Assembly (NCBI GenBank): GCA_948146395.1
Contig: OX411552.1
Location: forward strand, 51,264,258-51,328,257
DNA length: 64,000 nucleotides
DNA from: Fragum whitleyi
Taxonomy: Eukaryota; Mollusca; Bivalvia; Cardiida; Cardiidae
Direction of reading: 5' to 3'
Below, piece after piece: positions 11,807 through 26,800 of this stretch. The translations under genes were made by a program, and so were the position numbers. How positions within the stretch are numbered: the first letter of the stretch is position 1; every line of letters starts with the position of its first letter. A model generated the notes under the pieces. That model was not told the origin of the DNA. It did not search any database and saw only the letters and a list, made by a program, of their open reading frames with translations.

Positions 11807-14800
11807 GAAATGCAACATCTGGTTGAATCAATCTCTTTTTCATACATTTATTAAACAGAGTTCTCAGATGGAACACTTGATTTCTTTCTATCATAGGTTG
11901 CTTACTTAGATTATGGAATGAAAGATAAAAATCCAATAGATAAAGTGAGATTTTATAGCAAAGACAATCCAGCAGTTGCCAAACGTGTCAGAAAGGACCA
12001 GGTTAGTTGTAGTTTTTATCTTGTAACTATACAAACATCCGTGTGATAACATCTCATATGATATAATGTGATCACTCATCGTCCATCCGTCTGTCTGTCT
12101 GTCAACAATTTCTTTAAACATCTTCTCCTCCTAAATCACTGGGCAAATCAAGCTGAAACTTAACAGTAATGTTCCTTGGCTCTTCAAAAGTTGTTCAAAG
12201 AATTAAATTCTTTTTTAAAAAAAACTTGTTGCAATGGTAACAGAAAGACTTGAAATCTTTAAAAAAAATCTTCTCCTCCACAACTACTGGGTCACTCAAG
12301 CTGAAATTTCTGGGGATGTTCTTTGGGTGAAGCTCTTCAAAAGCTGTTAAAAAAGAATTTAATTACATCAAAACTCTGGTTTCTATGGTGACGGAAAGGT
12401 TGAAAAATGGCCAAAAATAGACAAAAATCTTAGAAAGAATTCTTCTCCTCTCTAACAACTAAGCCAATCAAGCTGAAACTTGGCAGAGATATTCCTTTGG
12501 TGAAGCTCTTCAAAGTTTGCAGTTTGATCTGATGTTCAGAGCTCATTTTGACAGTTGAGTGATAGATAGATGGACACAGTGTTAAGAAGACAGATGACAA
12601 ATTTGTACTCATGTGACGCCTGTGTGAATAAAAGTACTTCAAATATACATTGTGGGAAAAAGGGAAATTGTTTGTTATGAACAAATTGTCTCTTGTCTTA
12701 CCGGAAGTAAACCATAACGATATTCTTCAATCTCTATGCATTTTGCAATACAATTACTTACAATTTGGACAAATGCTGTAGTTTTGTTGTTTGGTGTTAG
12801 GTTGACTATGACCAGCCACAATTAGAGAAGGTATTGTAGTGGTAGTCAGTATCTGTCATTTCTTCCTTCGAGTAACATGGAACTTCACTGGGTAAATCTC
12901 AGTTAGCAGTGCAGTACACAGGTGTCGTAACTACAGCCCTTAACAAATAAAAAACCTCATTTTTGTCCAGGGTCTAGCTCTCAAAGTATAACAGCTTTCG
13001 ACAAAACTTTTTCATGAAGTAGAATGATGTATGTTATTTCAATTAATTCCCTTAGCAGGCTTATGAGGCAGATGACCATGTCATTGTCTTGTAACAGAAA
13101 AAAGAAGAACAAGACAATATTAAAAGATAATTTTTTATGTTGGTTCTTTGCAAATTTGAACAGTATATCAGTTGTATGATAGAAGCTGTTGCACCTTACC
13201 ATGTCTTTCTATTATCTTTCATTCCAGTACATGTACATTATTCTACTAGAGCTTACTATTGGTTGGAGATAAACAACATATGTCATAACTTCTCATTTGT
13301 CAGAAAGTAAACTTTATCAGGATTTGAACCCAAAACCCTGTTATTAGAGCTGACCCTTTCTAATCTGTTTGGCTATAAAAGCCCAATTTATGCATTTCCA
13401 TTTTTTGACAACAAATTCCCCTTAAATCAATCTTAAAAATTGCCAAAAAATCAAATAGTCAGCTACTGTTTTTATTTAGCTCACCTGAGCACTTGGAGCT
13501 TTTAGGATCAACCAGAGTCTGTTGTCCGTCGTCAACAATCTTGCAAACTTCTTCTTTTCCTGCACCACTGTTTCAATGAAACTTTACCAGAATGTTCCTT
13601 TGGGTGACCGTTTTCAAAAAGTGTTCGCTAAAATTTTGATTTGGCAATAAATATGGATGTGGCAGGGTGGGGCTTATTTTGAGTCCAAAATCTTTGAATG
13701 ACACCTCCTGAACCACTGGGCTGATTTCAATGAAATTTTACTTGAATGTTCCTTTGGTGACTCTGTTCAAAGATTTTTGCAAAATTTTGATTGGCCCATC
13801 AATATGGGCGTGGCAGGGTGTCCCTTATTTTTAGTCTCCTTAGTAATGAATGGTTCGGCAAGGTCTATTTTCATCTTGAATATTTGGAATAACATCTCCT
13901 CTTCAACAATTAGGCAAATGTGAATGAAACTTTGCCAGAAAGTTACTTGGATGAGATCCACTGGACCAATAAAGTTCAGGTGAGCGGTTAAGGGCCATTT
14001 TGGCCCTCTTGTTTAAAGGAAAGCAGTCAGGATATCTTTTTAGCTCACCTGAGCACAACGTGCTCATGTGAGCTATTGTGATCACCTTTTGTCCGGCATC
14101 CGTCCATCGTCCATCGTCCGTCAACAATTTCTTTAAATGACATCTCCTCCTAAACTACGTGACCAATTTTAACCAAACTTGGCAGAAATGTTCCTTAGGT
14201 GATCCCCTTTCAGAATTGCTAAAAGAATTAAAATCGGTGAAAAACTCTGGTTGCTATGGCAACCAAAGTTAAAAATTTAAGAAAATCTTTAAAATTCTTC
14301 TTCTTCTGAACCACAAGCCCTACAGCCTTGAAATTTGGCATGGATGATCAGCTCATAGACCTTAATAAAAATTGCAAAAATCATATCTGTTGGACCACCA
14401 GGTGCGGAGCACCAGGGGGGAGGGGGTTGTACTTTGGGTAAATTTTGTAATCTTTAACCTTCTTCTTCTTCTGAATAAGAAGCCCTACAGCCTTCAAATT
14501 TGGCATGGAGGATCAGCTTATAGACCTTAATTCACATAGCTAAAATCATATCTGTAGGGCCACCAGGTGCGGAGCACCAGGGGGGAGGGGGTAGAACTTT
14601 TGTGACAATTTTGAAATCTTTAACCTTCTTCTTCTCAACCAGGAGCCCAACAGATTTGAATTTTGGCAGGGATGATCAGCATATGAACCTTTATTAAAAT
14701 AGCTAAAATCATGACTGTAGATTCACAAGGTGCAGAGCACCAGGGGGGAGGGGGCAGTACCTTTGTGAAAATTTTGTAATCTTTAACCTTCTTCTTCTGA

Positions 14801-17800
14801 TGAACCAGGAGCCTGACAGATTTGAATATTGGCATGGATGATCATCATATGGACCTTTATATAAATAGCTAAAATCATGACTGTAGATTCACCAGTTGCG
14901 GAGCACCAGGGGGGAGAGGGTAGTACTTCTGTGTAAATTTTGTAATCTTTAACCTTCTTCTTCTTCTGAACCACAAGCCCTACAGACTTGAAAATTGGAA
15001 TGGAGAATCTGCTCGTATACCTAAATAAAAATAGCTAAAATCATATCTGTTGGGCTGCCAGGTGCGGAGCACCAGGGGGGAGGGTTAGTACATTTGTGAA
15101 AATTTTGAAACTTTAACCTTCATTTTCTGATGAACCAGGAGCCCTACAGACTTCAATATTGGCATTGATGATAAGCATGTGGATCTAAAATAAAATAGCT
15201 AAAATCATGAATGTAGGGTCACCAGATGCGGAGCATTAGGGGGGGAGGGGGTAGTACTTTGGATCAATTTTGTAATCTTTAACCTTATTCTTCTCCTGGA
15301 TCGGAAACTTACAGACTTGAAATTTGTCATGGGTGATCAATATATTGAAATAAATAAAAAATAGCTAAAATCATGACTGTAGGGTCACCAGGTGCTGAGT
15401 GTCTTGGGGAGGGGGTAGTACTTTGGATCATTTTTTAAATCTTTCAACTTCTTCTAATGAACCAGGAGTCCTACAGACTTGAAATTGGTATGGATGATAA
15501 GCATATGGACATTAATTGAATTAGCTAAAATCATGACTGTAGATTCACCAGGTGCAGAGCATCTTGGGAGAGGGGGGAGTGCTTTGTTGAGAATTTTGAA
15601 TCCCTACAGCCTTTATATTTGACATGGATTGATCAACTCATTACAGATAACTTTAAAAGTCTAAGACTTAGCCTGTATATCTGGCATAGATTAGCTGATC
15701 ACAGACCTTTTATGAAAAAAGCTTAAATAAATAATGACCAGGGAAGGAGCAGAGGGGGGGGGATATTTCAAATGTTATCTGATTGAATAAGTGAAAATCT
15801 CTTTTACTGTGGTTGCATGGACATACCTAGGTAATGAAGCTTTTTTCTCAGGTGAGCGACCCAGGGCCAACGGCCCTCTTGTTGTTGGAATTACTTTCCT
15901 TATTCAGTCTTATTTATCATTTTTAAACCAAATTTATCGAAACACTTGATGTAAAACGTTAGGCTATATTGACTGTCAATATAGCCTTACATTTTACTGG
16001 TGACAAGGTTTAGGTAATCTTTTACCGCCAATCAATGTTGTTTCGGAAAAAAAGTGATTCACACATACATCTTTTTCACACTTGTGCAATTTGCAATTAT
16101 AAAGGCTACTGCAATACAGTAGAAACAAATTTACAAAGTATTAAGAGGCTTGTTATTTTTTGTGAAGCTTTGCTTATGGTGAGCCAGACATTGTTGTCCC
16201 CATGACATGACAATTAGTTTAAAGCGTAAGTGTGTATGTATGTCTGATTTTGTCCAGAGTATAACTCCTTCATTTCAACATGGATGAATTTCAAAATTGC
16301 TTCACACACCTGTGGAATATGTTTCAGCTGATACAGTTGATTTAGTCCTAATACGAATTTGATTAAGCAGAAATTGATGCATAAAACTGATTATCTTTAG
16401 AAGAAAAAAAAGATGGTTAAAAATAGAAATGTCTTTGTGTCTAAAGGAGTAAAGCCATAACTAAGAAGGTCTAAGATTAATCAAGTATTTTACATTTTAA
16501 ATTCTTACACTTCAATAATACCTAATAAACCCTGTGTTGTGGGTACTTTTTCAAAACATCTTTTTGAGACATTTCCAATGAGTGCCCACAACTTAATTTT
16601 TGTTTTGATGTAATGTTTTAAGATGGATGTTATTTCCACCATACCTATGTCTGATCATACATGTTCAATTTGTTAATTTTTAACAGGTGTCTCAAATGCT
16701 GCCAGAAACATTTGCAGAGCAACAGTTACGAGTGTATTGTAAAAAGCGAGATGATCGAACATTGAGAATGGTGGAACAAGCTTTTAGACTGTGGTGTAAG
16801 GAAAAAGACCACCCCCAACCTAAGGTAAATCATTCTTCCATTGCTGTATCCTGTCAGTAGCTATCAACGAAATCCCCTTTCTTAACCCTGGCCGAAGGTC
16901 ACTGGGGCTATTGTCATGGCGCTGTGTCTGTCGTGCGTCCGTGCATTTGGTCATAAACTTTTTATGCCCCCGTATAGAGAGATCGGGGGCATATTGTTTT
17001 ACTCATGTCCGCCTGTCTGTTTGTCTGTCAGTCCGTCCGTCCGTCTGTCTGAAAACTTAACCCGAAAACTTAACTTTGCCTTTTCTCCAAAAGTATTTGA
17101 CATACAAAGCTGTACACCAAAGTCAAGGTCATGTGACAAGGTCAATGTCATGTGACAAGGTCAAGGTCATCTGTCAAGGTCAAACTTTAAAAAAAAATGC
17201 TGTTCCGGGGGCATTCGTGTTTCACAAACACATCTTGTTCTTTAAAAAACTTCTCTTCAGAATGTACTGGATGAATTTCAACCAAACTTCACAGGAATGA
17301 TCCTTGGGTGACCCTCTTTCAAAGTTGTTCAAGAAATTTTGATCCAATGAAAAACATGGATTTTATGGGCATGGCTAATTTCCAAATATGGTAAAAAGTG
17401 AGTTTTCTCAGATTCTAATTGATGGATATCAATTGAATTTTACATGAATGAACCTTGGGTGACCCTTTATCAGTCTACAAAAATTATTGTGATCACATGA
17501 AAAATATGTATTTCAGAGTTCTGCCCAGGCCGCGCCATTGCGCGAATGCCGCAAAAAATTTGCAGACGGCGCGGAAAAAATCAAACAAATGGGCCAAACG
17601 GCGCGCTGAAATTTTTACATACAGCGTCGGCAGAAAGACGACTTCCGGTACATCTCGTAGCGATTTAGCCTACTCCAAAATAAAAATCAATATGGTACCC
17701 CGCGCCATACTGTTGAATGGACACCTCGTCATCGGAAATCAAAAATTATTCGGGGACCATTCCTTGTTTACATGTTTTTGGGCAATGGATCAAACTAAAA

Positions 17801-20800
17801 GGTGTCATAGGACTATTTTTGTCTTTTTTTGCAAGGACATTGGCCAAAACAGAGAAAGTTTATGATGATGTTGATTCGTCTTAACCCGGACCGAGTCCTC
17901 AGCGCGCCGTGGATAGGCTTCATTACCATCCAATGTCACAGATTCTCGAGAAATCCATCTCGGTAAAAAGTTTGCATGGCAAACAGTCGAACGCGACGGA
18001 TTGAATATTTCGACAAATCAGAAAAATAAAGAGACCCGGATTTTCATTGCAAAGTGATTTGATTTGTGTAACTGCTTAGACAACAAAAAGAAATACAAGT
18101 TGAACATAATTGTGACCTGTCAACACGTCATAAGCAATGACCAAATTATAACCCCAACCTAAATTAATATTATTTTAAGTCAATTCATATTATGATTCAT
18201 TATTTTTGAAGTATAATTATTATTCATATTTATTCAACTGCCAATTAACAATGTGTCATAAAAAAGAAATACTTTTACATCTGGTGCCAGGCCCTGTAAA
18301 CACAACAGATCAGTATGCTTATGTGTTAATCTGCAAGTCAAGTAAAAGGTTAAAAAGCCTAATAGTCCAGTACGCTTACTTATCTTTAAATGATGACACA
18401 ATCCTGGCTGGCTAACCTTTTGTTATTGTAATTATTGGTAAGGCCCCACAATTTCTGAAATGGCCCACTTTTTCTAAACCCACTGGGGCCATTTGGCCCC
18501 ACTGATTTGATTCCTGGGCAGATCCCTGGTATTTTATGGACGGAGGTCATTTTACTATATGTAATATAGTGGAAACTTTAATAATCATTTTTAGCTTGCC
18601 CGGGACAAAAGTCTCGGAAGAGCTATTGTCATACCCTCGGATGTCGGCATCGGTATCGGTGTGGGCGTCCGCATTAGGTTAAAGTTTTTTATTTCTATAA
18701 ATATTTATCCTAGAGGCTTTATTTTTTACAGAAACACTCACTAGGGCATAGGCTTTCATTTGAGACCAACATCCATGTCGAAATGACCTTTAGACTGTGA
18801 CCTTGGCTCTTTCAAAAAAGTTTTAACCAAAAACTTTAACCAAAAAAACTTTAACCTTGCTTATATTTTCTGAAAGCTTTTAACTAGAGACATCATTACT
18901 TCATATGCACACTCATTAGGTGATAGGCTTTCACCAGAGACAAAGGTCCTTGACAATTTGACCTTGACCTTGACCCTTTGTGGACTTAGAAAAACTTTAA
19001 CCAAAAAACTTTAACCTTGCATATATTTTTTAATGCTCTAACCTAGGGACATCATTACTTCATATATATACTCACCAGGGGATAGGCTTTCACCAGAGAC
19101 CAAGGTCCTTCACAATTTGACCTTGACTTTTACCATTTGTGGACTTAAAAAAACTTTAACCTAAAACTTTAACCAAAAACTTCAACCTTGCTTACATTTT
19201 CTGAATGCTTTAACCTAGGGACATCGCTTCTTCATTTACATACTCATTAGGTGACAGCCTTTTGCGAGAGACCAAAGTCCTTGATAATTTGACCTTAACC
19301 TTGACCTTTTATGGACTTGGGAAAAACATAAACTGAAAAACTTTAACCGAAACGGCTTATATTTTCTTGTAGCTTTAACCTAGGGACATCATTACTTTAT
19401 TAACATACTCACCAGGTGATAGGCTTTCACCAGAGACCAAGGTCCTTTATATATATATGATATTTATTTTCATAATATATGGCATAGGTTAAAATGAATA
19501 CTCTCACATTTCAAATACAAAAAAGGAACATTAAAGTTGTTTATTCTTGAATGATATCAATTAATTTCTATTTATACAATCTGTCTTCAGGTCTTGTCAA
19601 ATTATATCCTCAGGCTCCCTAGATCTTTTTAGTACCCTCTCCCCCCCCCCCTTCCAATAGCTTCCTTCCAAGGTACATGATTTTGCATATATCTATGTGA
19701 CAAGTATCCAATAGGGCGAGCTGTGTTGTCCTCTGATAACTCTTGTCTCAGAATCTAAATGATGGATGTCAACCAAATTTCACTGGAATGATCCTTGAGT
19801 GACCCTCAGTCTACCAAAAATTATTGTGATCGGATGAAAAGTATGTCGTTTATGGGCAGAGGTAATTTTTAGCTCACCTGAGCACAACGTGCTCAAGTGA
19901 GCTATTGTGATCACCTTTTGTCCGGCGTCCAAATGGCGTCCGTCATCAGTCGTCCTGCGTCCTTCAACAATTTCTTTAAACAACATCTCCTCCTAAACTA
20001 CTTGGCCAATTTTAATTAAACTTGGCAGAAATGCTCCTTAGGTGATCCTCTTTAAGAATAGCTAAAAGAATTGAAATCGGTGAAAAACTCTGAAAACCAA
20101 AGTTAAAAATTTAAGAAAAAATTTGGCATGGATGATCAGCTCATAGACCTTAATAAAAATAGCTAAAATCATATCTGTTGGGCCACCAGGTGCAGAGCAC
20201 CAGAGGGGAGGGGGTAGTACTTCGGGTAAATTTTGTAATCTTTAACCTTCTTCTTCTTCTGAACATGAAGCCCTATAGTCTTAAAATTTTGCAAGGATGA
20301 TCAGCTCATAGACCTTAATGAAAATAGCTAAAATCTTATCTGTAGGGCCACCAGGTGCAGAGCACCAGGGGGAGGGGGTAGTACTTTGATGAAATTTTGT
20401 AATCTTTAACCTTTTTCTTCTTCTGAACCAGGAGTCCTACGGATTTGAATATTTTCATGGATGATCAGCATATGGACCTTTATAAAAATAGTTAAAACCA
20501 TGACTGTAGATTAACCAGGTGTGGAGCACCAGGGGGGAGAGGGTAGTACTTTTGTGAAAATTTTGTAATCTTTAACCTTCTTCTTCTTCTGAACCACAAG
20601 CCCTACAGACTTGAAAATTGGCATGGAGGATCAGCTCATAGACCTTAATATAAATAGCTAAAATCATGACTGTAATGCCACCAGGTGCGGAGCTACAGGG
20701 TGGAGTGGGTAGTACTTTTGTGAAAATTTTGTAACTTTAATCTTCATCTTCTAATGAACCAGGAGCCCTACAGACTTCAATATTGGCATGGATGATAAGC

Positions 20801-23800
20801 ATATGGATCTAAAATAAAACAACTAAAATCATGAATGTAAGGCCACCAGATGCGGAGCATTAGGGGGGAGGGGGTAGTACTTTGGATCAATTTTGAAATC
20901 TTTAACCTTATTCTTCTCCTGGATCAGGAACCCTAGAGACTTGAAAATTGTCATGGGTGATCAATTTATTGACATTAATAAAAATAGCTAAAATCATGAC
21001 TGTAGGGTCACCAGGTGCTGAGTGTCTTTGGGAAGGGGCAGTACTTTGGATCATTTTTGAAATCTTTAAACTTCTTCTAATGAACTAGGAGTCCTTCAGA
21101 CTTGAAAATTGGTATAGATTATCAGCATATAGACATTAATTGAATTAGCTAAAATCATGACTGTAGATTCACCAGGTGCAGAGCATCTTGGGGGAGTGGG
21201 GAGTGCTTTGTTGAGAATTTTGAATCCCTACAGCCTTTATATTTGACATGGATTGATCGACCCATTAAAGATAACTTTAAAAGTCTCAGACTCAACCTGT
21301 TGGCCCTCTTGTACTATATTATATAGGGGAAACTTTGAAAATCATTTTCTCAGAATGGAACAGATGGATATCAACCAAATTTCACTGCAATGATCCTTGA
21401 GTGACCCTTCATCAGTCTACCAAAAATTGTTGGGATCGGATGAAAAATATGTATTTTATCGGGGGAGGTCATTTCTCAATATGTTATATAGTGTAAACTT
21501 TGAAAATCATTTTTCAGAATGTAAGTGAAGGATTTCAACCAAATTTCACTGCAATGATCCCTTTATCAGTCTACCAAAAATTGTTGTGATCGGATGAAAA
21601 ATATTTATTTTATCGGTGGAGGTCATTTCTCAATATGTTATATAGTGTAAACTTTGAAAATCTTTTTCTCAGAATGTAATTCATGGATATCAATCAAACT
21701 TTATTGGTATGATCCTTCAATGACCCATCTTCATGCAAGCCAAAAATCATTTTCACCAACTTCTTTAAACGACATCTTCTCCTAAACTATTAAGCCAATT
21801 AACACCAAATTTTACAGAAATGTAGCTTAGGTTGTCCCCTTCCAAAATAGCTAAAAGAATTGAAATCCATGAAAAAACCTGGTTGCTATGGCAACCAAAG
21901 GTGAAATTTTAAGAAAATCTTGAAAATTCTTCTTCTTCTTCTTCTCAACCAGGAGTCCTACAGACTTGAAATTCGGCATGGATGATCAGTTTATAGACCT
22001 GAATTGAAATAGCCAAAATCATTTCTGTTGGGCCACCAGGTGCGGAGCACCAGGGGGGAGGGGGTAGTACTTTGGATAAATTTTGTAATCTTTAACCTTC
22101 TTCTATTTGGGAACCAGGAGCGCTACAGACTTGAAAATTGGCATGGATGATCAGCTTATAAACCTTAATTGAAGTAATTAAAATCATGACTGTTTGGCCA
22201 CCAGGTGCAGAGCAGGGGGGGGGGGGGGGGGGGGGTAGTGCTTTTTTTAAAATTTAAAATCTTTAACTGTCTTCTTCTGATGAACCAGAATCCCTTCAGC
22301 CTTTATATTTGACATGAATGACCAGCTCATAGACCCTCTTTCAAAGTTGTTCAAGATATTTTGATCCAATGAAAAACATGGATTTAATGGGCGTGGCTAA
22401 TTTCCAAATATGGTAAAAAGTCAGTTTTCTCAGATTCTAATTGATGGATTCCAATTAAATTTTACATGGATGATCCTTGGATGACCCTATATCAGTCTAC
22501 CAAAAATTATTGTGATCGGAAAATAAATATGGATTTTATGGGAGGAGGTCATTTCTCTATATGTTATATAGTGGAAACTTTGAAAATCATTTTCTCAGAT
22601 TCTAATCGATGGATATCAACCAAATTTCACTGGAATGATCATTGAGTGAACCTTTATCAGTCTACCAAAAATTATTGTGATTGGATGAAAAATATGTATT
22701 TTATGGGCGGAGGTCATTTCTCTATATGTTATATAGTGGAAAATTTGAAAATCATTTTCTCAGAATTTTATTGATGGATGTCAACCAAATTTCACTAAAA
22801 TGATCCTTGAGTGAACCTTTTTCAGTCTACCAAAAATTATTTTGATCGGATGATTAATATGTATTTTATGGGCGGAGGTCATTTCTCTATATGATATATA
22901 GTTGAAACTTTAAAAATCATTTTCTCAAATTCTAATTGATGGATATCAACCAATTTTCACTAGAATGATCCTTGAGTGAACCTTTATCAGTATACCAAAA
23001 ATTATTGTGATCGGATGAAAAATATGTATTTTATGGGCAGAGGTCATTTCACTTTATGTTATAAAGTGGAAAATTTGAAAATCATTTCAACATCAGTAAA
23101 ACCCAAAATATCTTAAAATCTAGTCAAACCTTAGATTTGCTATTTCAAGAATTTCAAGCCTGTGGAGCGACTCAAGCCATTCATGGCTTTCTAGTTTTTA
23201 AATCTATAACCTTCTTCCTCTTCTGAACCAGAATCCCTACAACCTTCATATTTGACACAGATGATGAGCTCATAAACCCTATTTTTACATAGCTATAACT
23301 AAGAATGTTTGGCTACCATGTGAAGAGCACTGGGGGAGAGTGTAGTATCTCGGGTCAATTTTGAAATTTTAAACCTTCTTCTGATGATGGAATAGGAACC
23401 TTACAGGCTCTAAATTTGGCATGAGTCATCAGCTCATATACGTTAATCAAAATAGATATAGTCATGATTGTTTTGTGACCAGGGGCAGAGACCCAAGGGG
23501 AGGGGGTAGTGCTTTGTGTTAATTTAAACAGCTATTATAACTGTTGGGCCACTAGGTGCGGAGCAACAGGGGGGAGGGGGTAGTACTTCAGGTCAATTTT
23601 AACATTTAAACTTTTTTTAAGCTCACCTGAGCACAAAAAGCTCATGTGAGGTACTGTGATCACTCTTTGTCCAGCTTCCGTCCTTCCATGAAAAACTTTG
23701 GTTGCTATGGCAAGTTACCTTTAGGTGCATTGACTCAGGTGAGCAGACCAGGGCCAAAGTCCCTCTTGTTAGCTCCACTGGCTGAAAGCCACTGGGGCTA

Positions 23801-26800
23801 TTGTCATGGCGTTGTGTCCGTCGTGCGTCCGTCCGTCCGTCCGTGCGTCCGTCCGGTCGTAAACTTTTCTTTAAAAATCTTCTCCTCAGAAACTACTGGA
23901 TGGATTTCAACCAAACTTCACAGGAATGATCCTTGGGTGATCCTCTTTCAAAGTTGTTCAAGAAATTTTGATCCAATGAAAAACATGGATTTAATGGGCG
24001 TGGCTAATTTCTAAATATGGTAAAAAATGAGTTTTCTCAGATTCTAATCAATGGATACCAATTAAATTTTACATGAATGATCCTTGGTCAACCCTTTAAC
24101 AGTCTACAAAAAATCATTGTGATCGGATGGAAAATATGCATTTTATGGGCGGAGGTCATTTTTCTATATGTTATAAAGTGGCAACTTTGAAAATCATTTT
24201 CTCAGAATGTAACTCATGGATATCAACCAAATTTCACTGGAATGATCCTTGAGTGACCCTTTATCAGTCTACAAAAAATCATTGTGATCGGATGAAAAAT
24301 ATGCATTTTATGGGCGGAGGTCATTTCTCTATATGTTATATAGTGGAAACTTTGAAAATCATTTTCTCAGAAAGTAACTCATGGATATCAACCAAATTTC
24401 ACTGGAATGATCCTTGAGTGACTCTTTATCAGTCTACAAAAAATCATTGTGATCAGATGAAAAATATGTATTTTATGGGCAGAGGTCATTTCTTCATATG
24501 TTATATTTTGGAAACTTTCAAAATCATTTTCTCAGAATCTAATGTTTTGATATCAACCAAATTTCACTGGAATGATCCTTGAGTGACCCTTTATCAGTGT
24601 ACCAAAAATTATTTTGATTGGATGAAAAATATGCATTTTATGGTCATTTCTCAATGAGTTAAATAGTGGAAACTATGAAAATCATTTTCTTAGAATGTAA
24701 CTGATGGATATCAATCAAAAAGTTTTGGTATGATCTTTGTGTGACCCATTATCATGCAGCCAAAATTCATTTTGATTTGATGAGAAATATGTCTTTAAAG
24801 AGTGGAGGTCATTTCTCTATCTGTATATAGTTCAAACTTTGAAAGTCATTTTCAACATCAGTAGAACCCCAAATATCTAAAAATCTAGTCAAAACATTTA
24901 TTTGCTTTTACAAGAATTTCAAGCCTGTGGAGCGACTCAAGCCATTCATGGCTTTCTAGTTTTTTTAGCTCACCTGAGCACGAAGTGCTCAAGGTGAGCT
25001 ATTGGGATTGTAGAATGTCCGTCGTTAGTTGTGCGTCGTCCGTCGTCCACAATTTCTTTAAACATCTTCTCCTCCTAAACCAGTGGGCCAATCTTGATGA
25101 AAATTGGCAGGGATGTTCCTTGGGTCAAGCTCTACCAAAGCTGTTCAAATAAATGAAATCCAACCTTAACTTTCCCTTAACCCTTAACAAAAAGGGTGAA
25201 AATATGAAAATCTTTAAAAATCTTCTTCTCTGAAACCAGAAGGCAGACAGCTTTCATATTTGGTATGTAGCATCATCTAGTGGACCTCTTCCAAGTTTGT
25301 TCATATCAAGACCCTGGGGTCATATTTGGCCTTTGCCCGGGCACAACCCTTTTTACATAGAATCAAAGAGCCAAAATCTTTAAAAATCTTCCTCTCTGTA
25401 ACCAGATGGCAGACAGCTTAAATATTTGGTGTGTAGCATCACCTAGTGGGCCTCTACCAAGTTTGTTCATAGTAAGACCCTTGGGTCATATTTGGGCTTT
25501 GCACGGGTGCATCCCTTTATCTCTAATGAGCATGAAGGGTAAAAAAATGAAAATCTTCAAAAATCTTCTTCTCTGAAACCAGAAGACAGACAGCTTTCAT
25601 ATTTGGTTTGTAGCATCATCTAGTGGACCTCTACCAAGTTTGTTCATATCAAGACCCTGGGGTCATATTTGGGCTTTGCCTGGGCACAACCCTTTTTACA
25701 TAGAATTAAAGAGCGAAAATCTTTAAAAATCTTCTTCTCTGTAACCAGATGGCAGACAGCTTTCATATGTGGTATGTAGCGTCATCTAGTGAACCTCTAC
25801 CAAGTTTGTTCATATCAAGACCCTAGGATCAGATTTGGGCTCCACCCGGGCGCAACCCTTTTTACATAGAATCAAAGAGCGAAAATCTTTTAAAATCTTC
25901 TTTAATCAAAAACCAGAGGGCACACTGCTTTCATTTTTAGCTCACCTGAGCACGAAGTGCTCAAGGTGAGCTATTGGGATCGTAGAATGTCCGTCGTCCG
26001 TCGTCAGTCGTGCGTCGTGCGTCGTGCGTCGTCCACAATTTCTTTAAACATCTTCTCCTCCTAAACCAGTGGGCAAATCTTGATGAAATTTGGCAGGGAT
26101 GTTCCTTGGGTCAAGCTCTACCAAAGTTGTTCAAGTAAATGAAATCCACCCTTAACTTTCCCTTTACCCTTAACAAAAAGGGTGAAAATATGAAAATCTT
26201 TAAAAATCTTCTTCTCTGAAACCAGAAGGCAGACAGCTTTCATATTTGGTATGTTGCATCATCTAGTGGACCTCTACCAAGTTTGTTCATATCAAGACCC
26301 TGGGGTTATGTTTGGGCTTTGCCTGGGCCCAACCCTTTTTACATAGAATCAAAGAGCGAAAATCTTTAAAAATCTTCTTCTCTGTAACCAGATGGCAGAC
26401 AGCTTAAATATTTGGTGTGTAGCATCACCTAGTGGGCCTCTACCAAGTTTGTACATATCAAGACCCTTGGGTCATATTTGGGCTTTGCACGGGTGCATCC
26501 CTTTATCTCTTATGAGCACAAAGGGTAAAAAAATGAAAATCTTCAAAAATCTTCTTCTATGAAACCTGAAGGCAGACAGCTTTCATATTTGGTATGTAGC
26601 ATCATCTAATTCATATCAAGACCCTAGAATCATATTTGGGCTCCATCCGGGCACAACCCTTTTTACATAGAATCAAAGAGCGAAAATCTTTTAAAATTTT
26701 CTTTAATTGAAACCAGAGGGCACACTGCTTTCATATTTGGTATATAGCATCATCTCGTTGGCCCCTACCAAATTTGTTCATAACAAGACCCTTGGGTCAT

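Larger units (their letters stand above)
16888..23194 (+). mobile_element. F3 composite element with four nested insertions
   Basis: Starts at the F3 head TGGCCGAAGGTCACTGGGGC and ends at the F3 3' end: GCCTGTGGAGCG, hairpin AAGCCATTCATGGCTT, CTAG at 23191-23194, TTTTT. Monomers of about 165 bp (GGGCGGAGGTCATTTCTCTA; GAATGATCCTTGAGTGACCC) reappear between insertions F2 (16964), hAT-like (17514), F4 (18593) and F1/b2 (19871). A b2 fragment at 21735-22331 then joins back to the start of an F3 body, so at least one rearrangement occurred. It fills half of intron G-H. Confidence 0.75.

Noticed and set aside
17455..17865. 136-codon ORF in the hAT-like element as a transposase exon
   Set aside because: The first 20 codons are host F3 sequence, and I see no BED finger or hAT dimerisation motif.
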